Of a stretch of 64,000 nt of DNA, positions 26,746-36,426 are shown piece after piece. The notes under the pieces were generated by a model. It searched no databases. It was not told where the DNA came from and saw only the letters and a program-made list of their open reading frames with translations. The stretch comes from Rubritalea marina DSM 17716. Its GTDB lineage: Bacteria; Verrucomicrobiota; Verrucomicrobiia; Verrucomicrobiales; Akkermansiaceae. The stretch covers positions 62,001-126,000 of the forward strand of contig NZ_KB899249.1 in NCBI RefSeq assembly GCF_000378105.1, read 5' to 3'. How positions within the stretch are numbered: position 1 is the stretch's first letter; every line of letters begins with the position of its first letter. The translations under genes were made by a program, and so were the position numbers.

Positions 26746-27429
26746 TTAGTTGAGCCAGCCTGCGAGTACAGCAACCGGAATGGATACGAAACCAACCCAG
26801 ATCACAGCGGTGTATGCTTTTGCAAGCTTGTCGATGATTGCTGAGGACTTCTTAGAGCGAAGGCCAAGGGTCTGGAAAATGGAGGCTACTCCGTGTGAAA
26901 GGTGGCTGCAGAGGCAGGAAATAGCAATCACGTAGAAGATGCTGACGAGCACGTTCTGGAATCCCACAATGACCATTTGATATGCATCCCCACCGTCTGC
27001 AAGTGCTGCGAGGTCGGAGTCGATACGAACGGTGTAGTGGAGGATGTGGAATACAACAAATGCAAGAATGGTGAGACCGGACCAGATCATCATGCGGGAT
27101 GACTTGGATGCCTGCACGGTGTTGTCGCATTCATAACGTTTTTCTTTGGAAGCTTTGTTGGCTGTGGTGAGCTGGATGGTAGCCACTACATGTAGAACGA
27201 GTGCTGTGAGAAGTACCACGCGAGCAATCCATACACCAGCTCCGTGGAGCATGCTGTGAAGGAACTTTGCGTAATCATTGAAGGCCTCAGCGCCTGCGTA
27301 CATGAGAAGGTTTCCGCTAAGGTGACCAGCTAGGAAGCCAACGAGTACGAGACCGGTGATGGCTACTACGAATTTCTTGCCGATGGATGAACTCCAAAAA
27401 CGGCATAGGGAACAGGATGTTGCGCTCAT
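26746..27429 (-). CDS. sdhC: succinate dehydrogenase cytochrome b subunit (b558 type)
   Basis: Membrane anchor with five helices that carries two hemes and the menaquinone site; 227 aa. The N-terminal [30 protein letters not shown], here with its conserved His in GHLSGN, then [29 protein letters not shown], and [18 protein letters not shown] supply the axial His residues of this family. It starts the transcription unit upstream of sdhA. The b558 type suggests menaquinone-linked succinate oxidation. Confidence 0.93.
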   Translation of the reverse strand: MSATSCSLCRFWSSSIGKKFVVAITGLVLVGFLAGHLSGNLLMYAGAEAFNDYAKFLHSMLHGAGVWIARVVLLTALVLHVVATIQLTTANKASKEKRYECDNTVQASKSSRMMIWSGLTILAFVVFHILHYTVRIDSDLAALADGGDAYQMVIVGFQNVLVSIFYVIAISCLCSHLSHGVASIFQTLGLRSKKSSAIIDKLAKAYTAVIWVGFVSIPVAVLAGWLN

Positions 27430-27621
27430 TATGTCTTTATTCTGTGTGAGAGAACTTGGTGGTTGATAGGCACAAAAGGTGGGAATTACAAGTAGTGGAT
27501 AGAAAAAATATCAGAAATTCTTAATCATTAGGATGAGGGGTTCTCATACTGAGCTTGAATTGAGAAAATTTGATCGAATTTAGTAGCGCATACATACGAT
27601 TGTGTTAGCCTTAGAGTACCT

Positions 27622-28002
27622 ATGAAAACCAAAATAAAATCCGTAGCAGATGAATTGCGTGAAGATCTTGACAGATGCCCGGACATGCGTGCTCAGGAGC
27701 TCATTGATTTGAATGAATCGATTGTGGCTCAATTGGATCGATTTGAGGGTGAGTTAGCGGATGGGCAGCTCGAGGCATGGCAGAAGCTCAGGGACTCAGT
27801 CGCTAAGATGTGCGACTACGCACAGAAGTCGAAGATGCGCCTCCTCTTTGGAGACCACGAGGTGATTGAAAAGCTTGATGTTCTCCATGAGAAAATAGAC
27901 ACTGAGGAGATGGAGGATATGGTGGGGCAGGGCCGCACGGCACATGAGCTACACGGAGTGTCTGACGTGCTCAAATCGTTGATGATGTGGAAGGATAAAT
28001 GA
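27622..28002 (+). CDS. hypothetical helical protein (126 aa)
   Basis: Not recognised. The 126 residues are almost all helical and charged (ADELREDLDRCPDMRAQEL, LHEKIDTEEMEDMVGQG), with no signal peptide or membrane segment and two Cys. It looks like a small cytoplasmic all-alpha protein or coiled coil. It lies 115 bases upstream of the kinase gene on the same strand and might be transcribed with it. The start is the ATG at 27622, with no SD. Confidence 0.65.
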   Translation: MKTKIKSVADELREDLDRCPDMRAQELIDLNESIVAQLDRFEGELADGQLEAWQKLRDSVAKMCDYAQKSKMRLLFGDHEVIEKLDVLHEKIDTEEMEDMVGQGRTAHELHGVSDVLKSLMMWKDK

Positions 28003-28117
28003 GCGCTTCCCAGTAGTCATCTAACGGAACTGTGAAAGTTTAATCTTGTTTGTGCTGCATTGCGGTATATGATGGCGAACAGATTCCACCCGATGACGCA
28101 CAAAAAGATCTCTATTG

Positions 28118-29728
28118 ATGTTGAATCGTTACGAAATACGGCAAGAACTTGGACAAGGTGGTTTTGGTAAAGTCTACTTGGCTTACGACAATAAACTGCG
28201 CCGTGAAGTTGCGTTAAAGAGATTAGAGCACGGCCTTTGTCGTGACGCATTGCGTAAGAAGCTTCTCGAAGAGGCGCAGGTTTTGGCTGCGTTGAAGCAT
28301 CCCAACATTGTATCAATTTATGATGTAGCTGAGCATCACGACCATGCCGAAATCGTGATGGAGTACATTCAGGGTATCACGATGGAGGATTTCGTGAAGC
28401 GCCATTTACTTCAGCCTATTGACTTTCGGCACATTGCCACGCAGATTTTACACGGTGTCTCCGCATCACACAAGGCAGGCGTGTTGCATTGTGATATCAA
28501 GCCGGAGAACGTGATGCTATCTCTAACGGCAAATGACCAATACGAGCTAAAGGTTTTTGACTTTGGTATATCGGAATCAGTTGCCGACATGGAGAATGGT
28601 GAAAAGGTGGCATTGGTGGGGTCGATCCACGTGATGGCACCTGAGCTATTTAGTGGGCAGGGCAGTACGGTGAAGACGGATATTTATGCTCTGGGTTGTT
28701 TATTTTATTACCTTCTAACCGGAGTCTATCCGTACATCGGAGATTCCACGAGTGCTACGATGCAAGCGCACCTATCCGGGAAGCACCATCCGATTCTGAG
28801 TTTGCGCCAAGATATAGGTAAGGAACTTGCTAATTGGATCGAGTCTCTGATTGAGACGAACCCAGCCAAGCGCCTCTCTGATTGTTCCGATGCTCTTAAG
28901 CAAATTGCTGCGATGCAATTCCCTGACAAGGTAGAAGTTTTCACCTTGCCGACGACTTTGCCGATCAAGACTGAGAATAGTACTGTGGTGCGAAGTTTGA
29001 CGCGTCGTTCTTTGGCGCATGTTGAGGCTTCACAAAGTAAGAGGGGTACGAGGTTTTTGACGAATACCATCACCAAAAACTTGGGCATGAGCTCTAAAGT
29101 AATGCAGATCATTGACCTGCATGCCGACGATGAAGATTTTGGGGATAAGCCCAAAGAGCTACCAGAAAAAGCCGAGTGGTTCTTTACTGTCGACAAGGAA
29201 GCCAAGGGACCAGTGACACTAGATCAATTGTACCGACTTGTAGAAGAAGATAAGGTAGAAGCGAAGAGTATGGTTTGGCACCCGAATTATGGTGAGTGGG
29301 TGCACGCGATTAGTTGTGCCGAGCTTAAGCCGTACTTCAAGCATGAGGATCTAGATGAAGGTGGGCACGATCGTGCGCGAAGTTTTGCGAGTGAACCGAA
29401 GAAAATCTCAGAGGCGTGGCGGGATCCTGGTGTGATTGTCACTATGCTGGGCTTCATTGCTTTGATGCTCTTGATGTTCATGCGTCCTGAGTTGCGTGAG
29501 TATGGGCTCTATGGATATGCCCTGATTCTCACCTTGATGGGATTCATGCGATTGAGGATCAATCAATTCCATCAGGGTATGGGGTGGCTCATTGGTGGGA
29601 TTTGTGTGCCAGTCTTGGTGGATGTGGCGTATGTTGTGCGTACGCGTGACATTGCAGCTGGAGTGGCCGTGGCAATGCTTTTCTCTGGAGCTCTTCTGCT
29701 CTACATGCTGCAGTTTTTGGTCCGTTAA
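28118..29728 (+). CDS. membrane Ser/Thr protein kinase with GYF_2 domain
   Basis: A 536-aa eukaryotic-like kinase. The kinase domain spans about 5-260: GQGGFGKV loop (12-19), Lys34 in VALKRL, catalytic loop HCDIKPEN (124-131), DFG at 148-150 and MAPE at 173-176. HCD replaces HRD, so it is a non-RD kinase that should not need activation-loop phosphorylation. Residues about 346-403 (EWFFTVDKEAKGPVTLDQLY to ELKPYF) form a GYF_2 domain, which usually binds peptides. Three or four membrane helices follow from about 430. A TTG one codon upstream is also possible. The stop overlaps the convergent gspJ-like stop. Confidence 0.92.
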   Translation: MLNRYEIRQELGQGGFGKVYLAYDNKLRREVALKRLEHGLCRDALRKKLLEEAQVLAALKHPNIVSIYDVAEHHDHAEIVMEYIQGITMEDFVKRHLLQPIDFRHIATQILHGVSASHKAGVLHCDIKPENVMLSLTANDQYELKVFDFGISESVADMENGEKVALVGSIHVMAPELFSGQGSTVKTDIYALGCLFYYLLTGVYPYIGDSTSATMQAHLSGKHHPILSLRQDIGKELANWIESLIETNPAKRLSDCSDALKQIAAMQFPDKVEVFTLPTTLPIKTENSTVVRSLTRRSLAHVEASQSKRGTRFLTNTITKNLGMSSKVMQIIDLHADDEDFGDKPKELPEKAEWFFTVDKEAKGPVTLDQLYRLVEEDKVEAKSMVWHPNYGEWVHAISCAELKPYFKHEDLDEGGHDRARSFASEPKKISEAWRDPGVIVTMLGFIALMLLMFMRPELREYGLYGYALILTLMGFMRLRINQFHQGMGWLIGGICVPVLVDVAYVVRTRDIAAGVAVAMLFSGALLLYMLQFLVR

Positions 29729-30432
29729 TTCGCCGGCTGAGTATCGATTTGCAGCTCAGGCGTGGCCCCATTGGTAGTGCCACCAGAATTCGGGGTATTG
29801 TTATTGCTGCTTTGAGTGGCGCTGGAGCCTACTAAGAAGATAGCTTCTTGTTGGAAATCGCTGTCTACTGAGCTCGGGGTGTATACAAGTTTTACCATCT
29901 TAGGTTTGCCAAGCTCCGCTTGCCATTCGGTCAGCCATACTTGGTCGTTTTGGCTATAGAAGAGGAATTCTAAGTGGCGCATGGGCTTGCTTATCCGGGT
30001 GCTGTAGGTGTGTTCTGGGAGGTCTGCGGCTTCTTCAGCAACCCAATTTTGCAGGCTGACTTGCAGTGCGTAAGCATCTTGGTTGGTGGCGATGGTTTCG
30101 ATCGTGAGGTCTCTCGCCATGAGTTCCTTTCCTTGAGAAGGAAAGGAGGTGTCTGGGTTGGTGATTCGAATGAACTGTAGACCGTCGTTGCCCGTTTCGA
30201 AGAGGACTTGAGATTCGGCTGGGAGGCGATTGAAGAGTGTCCTCAGGTAGTCGTTGGTTTGCGTTTGTTGCCTGGCCTCTACTTGAACTTCCACAATGCT
30301 GTTGCTCAGTGCGATATTGCTGCGAACAGTGATCATGATAAGGCTCACGACCATGGCAATTACGGCCATGGCTAGGATGACTTCTAGCAGGCTAAAGCCA
30401 GAGGATGTGTAGTGAAATCGGCGGTGTTTCAT
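29725..30432 (-). CDS. type II secretion-type pseudopilin, GspJ-like
   Basis: A 235-aa prepilin. The class III leader ends SSGFSLLEVILAMAVIAMVV, with cleavage before Phe and Glu at +5, followed by a long helix and a beta-rich head with a Ser/Asn/Thr-rich, probably disordered tail. Its position as last of four pseudopilins and its size suggest the GspJ role. It overlaps gspI by 4 bases, and its stop codon shares TTAA with the stop of the convergent kinase. Confidence 0.75.
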   Translation of the reverse strand: MKHRRFHYTSSGFSLLEVILAMAVIAMVVSLIMITVRSNIALSNSIVEVQVEARQQTQTNDYLRTLFNRLPAESQVLFETGNDGLQFIRITNPDTSFPSQGKELMARDLTIETIATNQDAYALQVSLQNWVAEEAADLPEHTYSTRISKPMRHLEFLFYSQNDQVWLTEWQAELGKPKMVKLVYTPSSVDSDFQQEAIFLVGSSATQSSNNNTPNSGGTTNGATPELQIDTQPAN

Positions 30433-30851
30433 GGGCGAGGCCCCCCGATGGCGTAGCGATAGTGCACCATGCTAAATTCTTGCCGATTCCTCTCTGGATC
30501 CTCTTTTGAGCTAATGGTGAGCTCCACCAGAAACATCTCATTTAATAAGTTTTCGTCGTCATTTGTCGTCTCGAGTGCTGTGACCAATAGGCGGGCCTCA
30601 GTCTGTTCATCGAGCTCGATTGTTTGGTCGCGCACGAACTCGCCATCTGGTGTGGCTTCGTGCATCACTTGAAGCATGATGTTTTGGGCGCGCTGAGCCA
30701 TAGCGCTACGATGGATGATGTCGTGATTGAGCTCTGACATGCTATGCAGCACCTTGATGGCTGCAGTGATAGCGATGCCAAATACCATCATTGCCAATAG
30801 GGCCTCCAGGAGTAGGAACGCTCGGCGTGTTGGTTGTTTGTTCGCGATCAT
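30429..30851 (-). CDS. pseudopilin, GspI-like
   Basis: A 140-aa prepilin with the cleavage motif RRAFLLLEALLAMMVFGIAI: the residue before Phe is Ala rather than Gly, which occurs in minor pseudopilins. The rest is a short globular head. Located between the H-like and J-like genes with a 4-base overlap to the latter. Assignment to GspI is by order and length. Confidence 0.7.
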   Translation of the reverse strand: MIANKQPTRRAFLLLEALLAMMVFGIAITAAIKVLHSMSELNHDIIHRSAMAQRAQNIMLQVMHEATPDGEFVRDQTIELDEQTEARLLVTALETTNDDENLLNEMFLVELTISSKEDPERNRQEFSMVHYRYAIGGPRP

Positions 30852-30872
30852 GATTATCGAGTTTATGAGTGC

Positions 30873-31397
30873 CTAGTTGTCGTCGGCTGCAGATCCGATG
30901 GGATGAAGGAAAAAAGGATCAAAAGTTAATGCATCATAGGCGCCGTCACCCAATTGGAATTTGAGCTGAATCGGCTCGCTCAGGCCGGAGCTACTGATGC
31001 ACCAGCTTGCTGTGGTGGAAGCCTCGAGGCGCGACCAATCATCAGATTCAGAAGCTGCGTAGTAGACGTCGACGCCATTGGGGATGTTGATGCTGCGTTT
31101 GCCTGCCGATGCATCGCTGGAGCTGGTGGCTTGGGCGTCAATCCAGATTTGTTGACCGCTGGCATTGAGGAAGTTTGCGCGCTCGTTGAATGAGGCATCA
31201 TAGCGTGCCTCTTGGATTAGCTGGAGAACATCGACTCGTAATTCAGATAGCTCTGATTGGTCGTTGTTGCCAATGTATAGGAGGGATGACCCTGCTAGGA
31301 TTCCGATGAGTAGCAGAGTGATCATGAGTTCAAGCAAGGTGAACCCAGAGGATGGTGAGTGAGGCTTAATAGGCTTCGTCTTGTGAACTAATGTCAT
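30873..31397 (-). CDS. pseudopilin, GspH-like
   Basis: A 174-aa prepilin with SSGFTLLELMITLLLIGILAG at the processed N-terminus (Glu+5 present) and a beta-rich head. The ATG at 31397 is chosen because it gives a short leader; it overlaps the gspG end by 32 bases, whereas a further ATG at 31442 would overlap more. Assigned to the GspH position in a G-H-I-J set. Confidence 0.72.
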   Translation of the reverse strand: MTLVHKTKPIKPHSPSSGFTLLELMITLLLIGILAGSSLLYIGNNDQSELSELRVDVLQLIQEARYDASFNERANFLNASGQQIWIDAQATSSSDASAGKRSINIPNGVDVYYAASESDDWSRLEASTTASWCISSSGLSEPIQLKFQLGDGAYDALTFDPFFLHPIGSAADDN

Positions 31398-31812
31398 CGT
31401 CGCCGCCAGCCACACCGTCACTACCGTAACTGATGATTTCATAGGTGCTGGAGTCTTTGCTGCCGGGCATTTTGTATATGTAATCGTTTCCCCATGGGTC
31501 TCTAGGAAGAGCTGTGAGGGTTTGAGTCCAACGGCGTGGTTTCGGCGCGGTTGTTGGCTTTGTCACCAAGGCTTGGAGCCCTTGTTCGGTGGTTGGGAAG
31601 CGACCTGCAAGGTTCTTGTATTGCAGCAGGTGTGCGGCCAAGCTTTGCATTTCGCTCTCTGTCTTTTGAATTTTTGCGCCAGCAGAAAAGTTTTTGGTCA
31701 TGCCAATGACGCCGCCTACGAGAATCCCGATAATGGCGAGAACCATCATCATTTCTAGGAGTGTGAAACCTTTGGCGAGTGGTTTCGTGAACTTGGATTG
31801 AGTCTTCTGCAT
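31366..31812 (-). CDS. gspG: major pseudopilin GspG-like
   Basis: A 148-aa protein with a class III leader MQKTQSKFTKPLAKG, cleaved before FTLLEMMMVLAIIGILVG (Glu+5), and the GspG head signature: AAHLLQYKNLAGRFPTTEQGLQAL and PRDPWGNDYIYKMPG, with the C-terminal Asp-rich calcium-binding loop in GSDGVAGGDDDI. This is the major pseudopilin of type II secretion. It leads the G-H-I-J cluster; the ATPase, platform and secretin genes are not in the window. Confidence 0.9.
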   Translation of the reverse strand: MQKTQSKFTKPLAKGFTLLEMMMVLAIIGILVGGVIGMTKNFSAGAKIQKTESEMQSLAAHLLQYKNLAGRFPTTEQGLQALVTKPTTAPKPRRWTQTLTALPRDPWGNDYIYKMPGSKDSSTYEIISYGSDGVAGGDDDISSQDEAY

Positions 31813-31963
31813 GTCTAGTTTGTTATGAATTGCGAGGAGCTTTGTCAATTAGGAGCAGGAAAGAATTGCACTTCACTAAAAGAAGGTGACTTGCATCGCC
31901 AGATGTCGGCCTGGAATACTAAGCTTGTGGTGTGGGCAGCAGGCACAACAGGTACTCCAGTTG

Positions 31964-32881
31964 TTAGGTCTTTCTAGCAGTAACGAGCAAGGTCTGGAAG
32001 TGTGGGGGCTCGTCTTCTTTATCTACCACTGCGGTTTCAATTTGCTGGAACTTGATGCTGCTGAGCATCTGGGTGATCTCGAGCTCTGAGAAGCCAAGCC
32101 AAGTGTCGTAGTAGAGCTCTTTGGCCTGTTCGAAGTTGTGTTGTAGAAGGTCGAGAATGATGAGGGTGCCTCCGGGTTGTAGAATCCGGTGTGCGTGCTT
32201 CAAGGCCGACGCTGGGTGCGTGGCGTGATGTAATGCCTGCGAGAAAATAACAAGGTCGACGCTGCAGTCATCGATTGGTGGATTCTCAATGTCACCGAGC
32301 CGATATTCGAGGTTCTTGAGGCCGTGTTCCTTGGCTAGATTGCGTCCGAAGTCGACCATGTTCTGGGAGTTGTCGATCGCAATGACTTGTTTGGCTCGTT
32401 GTGCAAGTAATTGGGAAAGGGTGCCTTCACCGGCTCCGAGGTCGGCCACCGTGTCGTAGTTGAGCACACGCAAGAGTGCTTCAGCCAGGCCTTTCCATGA
32501 GCGCCCAGGTACATAATGGCGTCCAAATTTGCCGGCAAGCTGGTCAAAGTAAGCGCGTGATTGATCTTGGCGCTTTTGTAATGCCAATGCCAGTGCGGCT
32601 CGGTCGGTGTGAATTTCGGGAATCTCCTCAGCAGCCAACTTGGCCACCTCAAGCAGATGGTTTGGAGCTTGGCTGGTGTAGAGGATATTTTTGCCCACGC
32701 GGCGGTCGCTCAGCAATGACTCATCTTTGAGTTTGGCTAGTTGGGTAGAAATCCGGCTCTGACCCATGCCCAGAATGCTTTGCAATTCGGCCACGCTGAG
32801 CTCTTCCTGCTCCAGCAGCATCACGATGCGCAAGCGAGTCGGGTCCGAGAGAAGTTTGAGTGAAATTAAAATTGACGCCAT
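31964..32881 (-). CDS. ArsR-family regulator with SAM-methyltransferase domain, SahR-like
   Basis: A 305-aa two-domain protein from the ATG at 32881. Residues 1-90 are an ArsR winged helix (LLSDPTRLRIVMLLEQEELS, MGQSRISTQLAKLKDESLL). About 115-305 form a class I methyltransferase fold (ADLGAGEGTLSQLLAQRAKQ, VIAIDNSQNMVDFG, SQALHHATHPASALKHAHRI). It is divergent from metK-ahcY with a 20-bp palindrome in the 55-bp gap. This architecture and context match SahR, the S-adenosylhomocysteine-responsive regulator of the SAM cycle described in Proteobacteria. The methyltransferase fold is probably the SAH sensor, which is inference here. Confidence 0.82.
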   Translation of the reverse strand: MASILISLKLLSDPTRLRIVMLLEQEELSVAELQSILGMGQSRISTQLAKLKDESLLSDRRVGKNILYTSQAPNHLLEVAKLAAEEIPEIHTDRAALALALQKRQDQSRAYFDQLAGKFGRHYVPGRSWKGLAEALLRVLNYDTVADLGAGEGTLSQLLAQRAKQVIAIDNSQNMVDFGRNLAKEHGLKNLEYRLGDIENPPIDDCSVDLVIFSQALHHATHPASALKHAHRILQPGGTLIILDLLQHNFEQAKELYYDTWLGFSELEITQMLSSIKFQQIETAVVDKEDEPPHFQTLLVTARKT

Positions 32882-32904
32882 GAGAATATACGTTACACAT
32901 AAAC

Positions 32905-32924
32905 GCATCAAGATTTGTTGATGC
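32905..32924. promoter_or_regulatory. palindromic operator candidate between sahR-like gene and metK
   Basis: Perfect inverted repeat GCATCAA-(6 nt)-TTGATGC in the 55-bp divergent intergenic region, 12 bases before the metK ATG and 23 before the regulator ATG. Its place would let one bound dimer control both directions. The binding protein is inferred to be the adjacent ArsR-type regulator. Confidence 0.7.
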
Positions 32925-32936
32925 AATAATAAAATT

Positions 32937-34115
32937 ATGAGCCGACCATTTATTTTTTCCTCTGAATCGGTGACTGAAGGTCACCCAGACAAAGTATGTG
33001 ACACCATTTCCGATGTGATATTGGATGCGTGTCTAGAGCAAGATGTTAACAGCCGTGTGGCTTGTGAAACCTTTGTCAAAGACAACGTGGTGGGGCTCGC
33101 TGGCGAGATCACCACACATGCAGACTTCGATAGCCGTTCGCTCATTGAGAAGGCGATTCGTGAAATCGGCTATGTGCACAAGGACTGTAAGTTTAACGCA
33201 GACAGTTTTTTCTTCGTAAACTTGATTGGCAAGCAATCACCCGACATTGCCCAGGGTGTTGATGAAGGTGGTTTTGATGATAAAACCACTGATGAGCAGG
33301 GCGCTGGTGACCAAGGTATCATGTTTGGCTACGCCTGTGATGAGACACCGGAATTCATGCCAGCACCGATCAGTTATTCGCACAAGCTTGGTCGTGAGAT
33401 CACCACATTACGCAAGTCAGGGCAGCACACTTGGTTGCGTCCGGATTCCAAGACCCAAGTCTCTATGGAGTACATTGATGGGAAGCCAACACGCGTTACC
33501 GCAGTTGTTGTATCCACCATGCACTCAGCTGATATCACCACATCTGAAATCCGTGAAGTTCTTCAAAAAGACCTCATCGAGAAAGTGATTCCAGCAAACC
33601 TGCTCACCGAAGATACCGAATACTTGATCAACCCGACAGGTCTCTTCGTGATCGGTGGGCCAGAAGGTGACGCGGGTCTCACCGGCCGCAAGATCATTGT
33701 GGATACTTATGGTGGTTCAGGCCGTCATGGTGGTGGCGCATTCTCAGGGAAAGATCCATCAAAGGTGGATCGCTCAGCTGCATACATGTGCCGTTGGGTT
33801 GCCAAGAATATTGTGGCTGCAGGCCTCGCGCAACGTGCAGAGCTTCAAGTTGCCTATGCAATTGGACACCCGCACCCGGTTTCTGTGAGCGTGAATACCT
33901 TCGGTACCAGCCAAGTGGACGAGCTAGTCATTGAGCAAGCGGTGAAAGAGGTCTTCTCCTTCAAGCCAGCTGATATCATCACCCAACTCAACCTCCTCAG
34001 ACCAATCTACAAGAATACGACTAACTACGGCCACTTCGGTCGCGAAGACAACCTCGACGCTCTCACTTGGGAACGTACCGACAAAGTTGACGCGCTCAAG
34101 GCGGCTATTTCCTAA
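32937..34115 (+). CDS. metK: S-adenosylmethionine synthetase
   Basis: Makes SAM from ATP and methionine in the cytoplasm; 392 aa, normal length. Visible motifs are [20 protein letters not shown] (ATP/Met binding), [26 protein letters not shown] (signature 1) and [19 protein letters not shown] (signature 2, Gly-rich loop). It is first in metK-ahcY and directly next to the palindrome at 32905-32924. No SD precedes the ATG (AATAATAAAATT). Confidence 0.98.
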   Translation: MSRPFIFSSESVTEGHPDKVCDTISDVILDACLEQDVNSRVACETFVKDNVVGLAGEITTHADFDSRSLIEKAIREIGYVHKDCKFNADSFFFVNLIGKQSPDIAQGVDEGGFDDKTTDEQGAGDQGIMFGYACDETPEFMPAPISYSHKLGREITTLRKSGQHTWLRPDSKTQVSMEYIDGKPTRVTAVVVSTMHSADITTSEIREVLQKDLIEKVIPANLLTEDTEYLINPTGLFVIGGPEGDAGLTGRKIIVDTYGGSGRHGGGAFSGKDPSKVDRSAAYMCRWVAKNIVAAGLAQRAELQVAYAIGHPHPVSVSVNTFGTSQVDELVIEQAVKEVFSFKPADIITQLNLLRPIYKNTTNYGHFGREDNLDALTWERTDKVDALKAAIS

Positions 34116-34169
34116 CCCCGACTCACAAGAGTCTATACATTACTATTAACGAACACAATCAACGACACT

Positions 34170-35600
34170 ATGTCTACTGCAACACTCGAAAAGACTGCCG
34201 ATTACAAAATCGCTGATATCACCCTCGCTGACTTCGGTCGCAAGGAAATTGACATTGCTGAACACGAAATGCCGGGCCTCATGGCGATTCGTGAAAAGTA
34301 CGCTGCTGAAAAGCCACTTGATGGCGTGCGTGTGATGGGATCCCTTCACATGACCATCCAGACTGCTGTGCTTATTGAAACACTCGTGGACCTCGGTGCC
34401 GATGTGCGCTGGTGTTCATGCAACATTTTCTCGACTCAAGACCACGCTGCAGCGGCAATCGCTGAGGCTGGTGTGCCTGTGTTCGCCTGGAAGGGTGAGA
34501 CACTTGAAGAGTACTGGGAGTGTACTTGGAACGCGATTCTTAGCCCAGAGGGTCAGGGGCCAGAACTTATCGTCGACGACGGTGGTGACGCGACTCTCTT
34601 CATTCACAAAGGTTACGAGCTTGAAAATGGTTCTGACTGGGTAAACGAGCCAGCAGGTTCAGAAGAAGAGCAGGTCATTAAGAACCTTCTCAAGAAGGTA
34701 CACGCTGAGCAACCAGGGATTTTCGCGAAGATTCTTGCTGATTGGAAAGGTGTTTCTGAAGAAACCACCACTGGTGTGCACCGTCTTTACCAGATGGCGA
34801 AGGAAGGAAAACTCCTCGTTCCAGCAATCAATGTGAATGACTCCGTGACCAAGTCCAAGTTCGACAACCTCTACGGCTGTCGTGAGTCACTTGTGGATGG
34901 TATCAAGCGTGCCACTGATGTGATGATCTCTGGTAAGGTGGCGGTAGTTTGTGGATACGGCGACGTCGGCAAAGGTTGTGCGCAGGCACTCCGAGGCCAA
35001 GGCGCTCAGGTGGTAGTGACAGAGGTCGATCCAATCTGTGCCCTTCAGGCAGCGATGGAAGGGTACCGCGTACTCACCGTAGAGGACACCCTCGGCTGGG
35101 CTGACATCTACGTGACCACCACGGGTAATTACGATATCATCCGTTTCGAGCACATGGAGAAGATGAAGGACCAAGCGATCGTCTGTAACATCGGTCACTT
35201 TGACAACGAGATTCAGATGGAGGCACTCAACGGTGCGGCTGGTGTGACTCAGCTCAACATCAAGCCACAAGTTGACAAGTACACCTTCCCAAGTGGGAAC
35301 AGCCTATACATGTTAGCAGAAGGCCGACTCGTGAATCTTGGTTGCGCCACAGGCCACCCATCTTTCGTGATGTCAAATTCCTTTGCCAACCAAACACTAG
35401 CTCAGATCGACCTTTGGAAGAACAAGGACGCCTACAAGGCGGGTGAAGTGAAGGTGCTGCCAAAGCATCTTGACGAAGAAGTAGCTCGCCTCCACCTTGA
35501 GAAGATCGGTGCTAAGCTCACCACGCTTTCCCAAGATCAGGCTGACTACATCAGTGTGCCTGTGGAAGGCCCATACAAGCCAGATCACTACCGCTACTAA
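34170..35600 (+). CDS. ahcY: S-adenosylhomocysteine hydrolase
   Basis: Splits SAH into adenosine and homocysteine, removing the product inhibitor of methyltransferases; 476 aa including the usual bacterial insertion near 150-190. The NAD-binding [20 protein letters not shown] and the active-site segments [33 protein letters not shown] and C-terminal KPDHYRY are present. It follows metK by 54 bases and ends at a clear terminator, so the two form one operon with the divergent SAH-type regulator next to it. Confidence 0.98.
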   Translation: MSTATLEKTADYKIADITLADFGRKEIDIAEHEMPGLMAIREKYAAEKPLDGVRVMGSLHMTIQTAVLIETLVDLGADVRWCSCNIFSTQDHAAAAIAEAGVPVFAWKGETLEEYWECTWNAILSPEGQGPELIVDDGGDATLFIHKGYELENGSDWVNEPAGSEEEQVIKNLLKKVHAEQPGIFAKILADWKGVSEETTTGVHRLYQMAKEGKLLVPAINVNDSVTKSKFDNLYGCRESLVDGIKRATDVMISGKVAVVCGYGDVGKGCAQALRGQGAQVVVTEVDPICALQAAMEGYRVLTVEDTLGWADIYVTTTGNYDIIRFEHMEKMKDQAIVCNIGHFDNEIQMEALNGAAGVTQLNIKPQVDKYTFPSGNSLYMLAEGRLVNLGCATGHPSFVMSNSFANQTLAQIDLWKNKDAYKAGEVKVLPKHLDEEVARLHLEKIGAKLTTLSQDQADYISVPVEGPYKPDHYRY

Positions 35601-35622
35601 GCGATTGAGTGACGACTCTTTC

Positions 35623-35657
35623 AGCGCTGTTCCGCTACCTCGGAGCAGCGCTTTTTT
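35623..35657 (+). terminator. terminator of metK-ahcY
   Basis: A 12-bp stem AGCGCTGTTCCG/CGGAGCAGCGCT with one T-G pair, loop CTACCT, followed by TTTTTTG, 22 bases after the ahcY stop. Confidence 0.93.
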
Positions 35658-35679
35658 GCGCTTGGTGCAGTCGTTAATA

Positions 35680-36270
35680 CTAGCTCCGTGCTGTGAGTAG
35701 TTTCTCGGTGTACTTGGCGAGGAGGTCGGCTTCAAGATTCACAGGGGAGCCTGCGCTGACGGCATGAAGGTGGGTGTGTTCGTGCGTGTGTGGGGTGATC
35801 CAGAACACGGCACTGTCGTCGGTGAGTTCGGCAATAGTGAGTGAGATGCCGTCTATGGCAAGTGAGCCCTTGGGGATACAGTACTTGTGGATTTCAGGTG
35901 GGAGCGCCACCTCAAAGCGATGGTCTTGTCCGTGTTGTGAGTAATCAGTGATCGTCCCAGTGGCGTCCACGTGGCCTTGCACGAAGTGGCCCCCGAGGCG
36001 GTCGCTAGGGCGTAGCGCGCGTTCGAGGTTGACGGTGGATCCAGTGCGTAGAGCGGCTAAGGAAGTCACTTTGAGGGTTTGGGCTAGGAGGTCGAAGTGG
36101 ACTCCATGTTCATCCCAGCCAGCCACGGTGAGGCAGCAACCATTGGTGGCAACGGAGTCGCCGAGTGCGAGTTCTGAGGCGAATGGGATTGCGATGGTGA
36201 AGCGGGATTGTTCACCCAATGCTTCGATTGAGACGATGGTGCCAGTGGCTTCGACTAGTCCAGTAAACAT
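35680..36270 (-). CDS. ribE: riboflavin synthase alpha subunit
   Basis: Last step of riboflavin synthesis, dismutation of two 6,7-dimethyl-8-ribityllumazine. It has 196 aa with two lumazine-binding repeats: MFTGLVEATGTIVSIE at the start (typical N-terminus) and the second copy from about residue 97 with GHFVQGHVDATGTITDYS. The Cys-containing ATNGCCLTV segment of the first repeat is intact. It stands alone; no other rib gene or FMN riboswitch is seen in the 156 bases upstream. Confidence 0.95.
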   Translation of the reverse strand: MFTGLVEATGTIVSIEALGEQSRFTIAIPFASELALGDSVATNGCCLTVAGWDEHGVHFDLLAQTLKVTSLAALRTGSTVNLERALRPSDRLGGHFVQGHVDATGTITDYSQHGQDHRFEVALPPEIHKYCIPKGSLAIDGISLTIAELTDDSAVFWITPHTHEHTHLHAVSAGSPVNLEADLLAKYTEKLLTARS

Positions 36271-36367
36271 GTTGGCACTCTGCGAGGATCACTTAGAAAT
36301 GTCGAATCCAAATTCAAGCTCCTTGGATGAAGGTGCTGTGTTCGTTATACTTGATTGGCTGAGGCAT

Positions 36368-36403
36368 AAAAAAGCCCCGCGCTCATGAGGTGAGTGCGGG
36401 GCT
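36368..36403 (-). terminator. terminator of the antiporter gene
   Basis: Stem AGCCCCGC-CTCA/TGAG-GCGGGGCT with a small internal mismatch, followed on the minus strand by TTTTTTATG, 24 bases after the stop codon of the gene at 36427. Confidence 0.92.
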
Positions 36404-36426
36404 GGTTGAAATGGTGAGCGAGCGAT

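Noticed and set aside
32882-32936. SAM or SAH riboswitch before metK
   Set aside because: Only 55 bases separate the two divergent starts, too short for a riboswitch; the palindrome explains the structure better.
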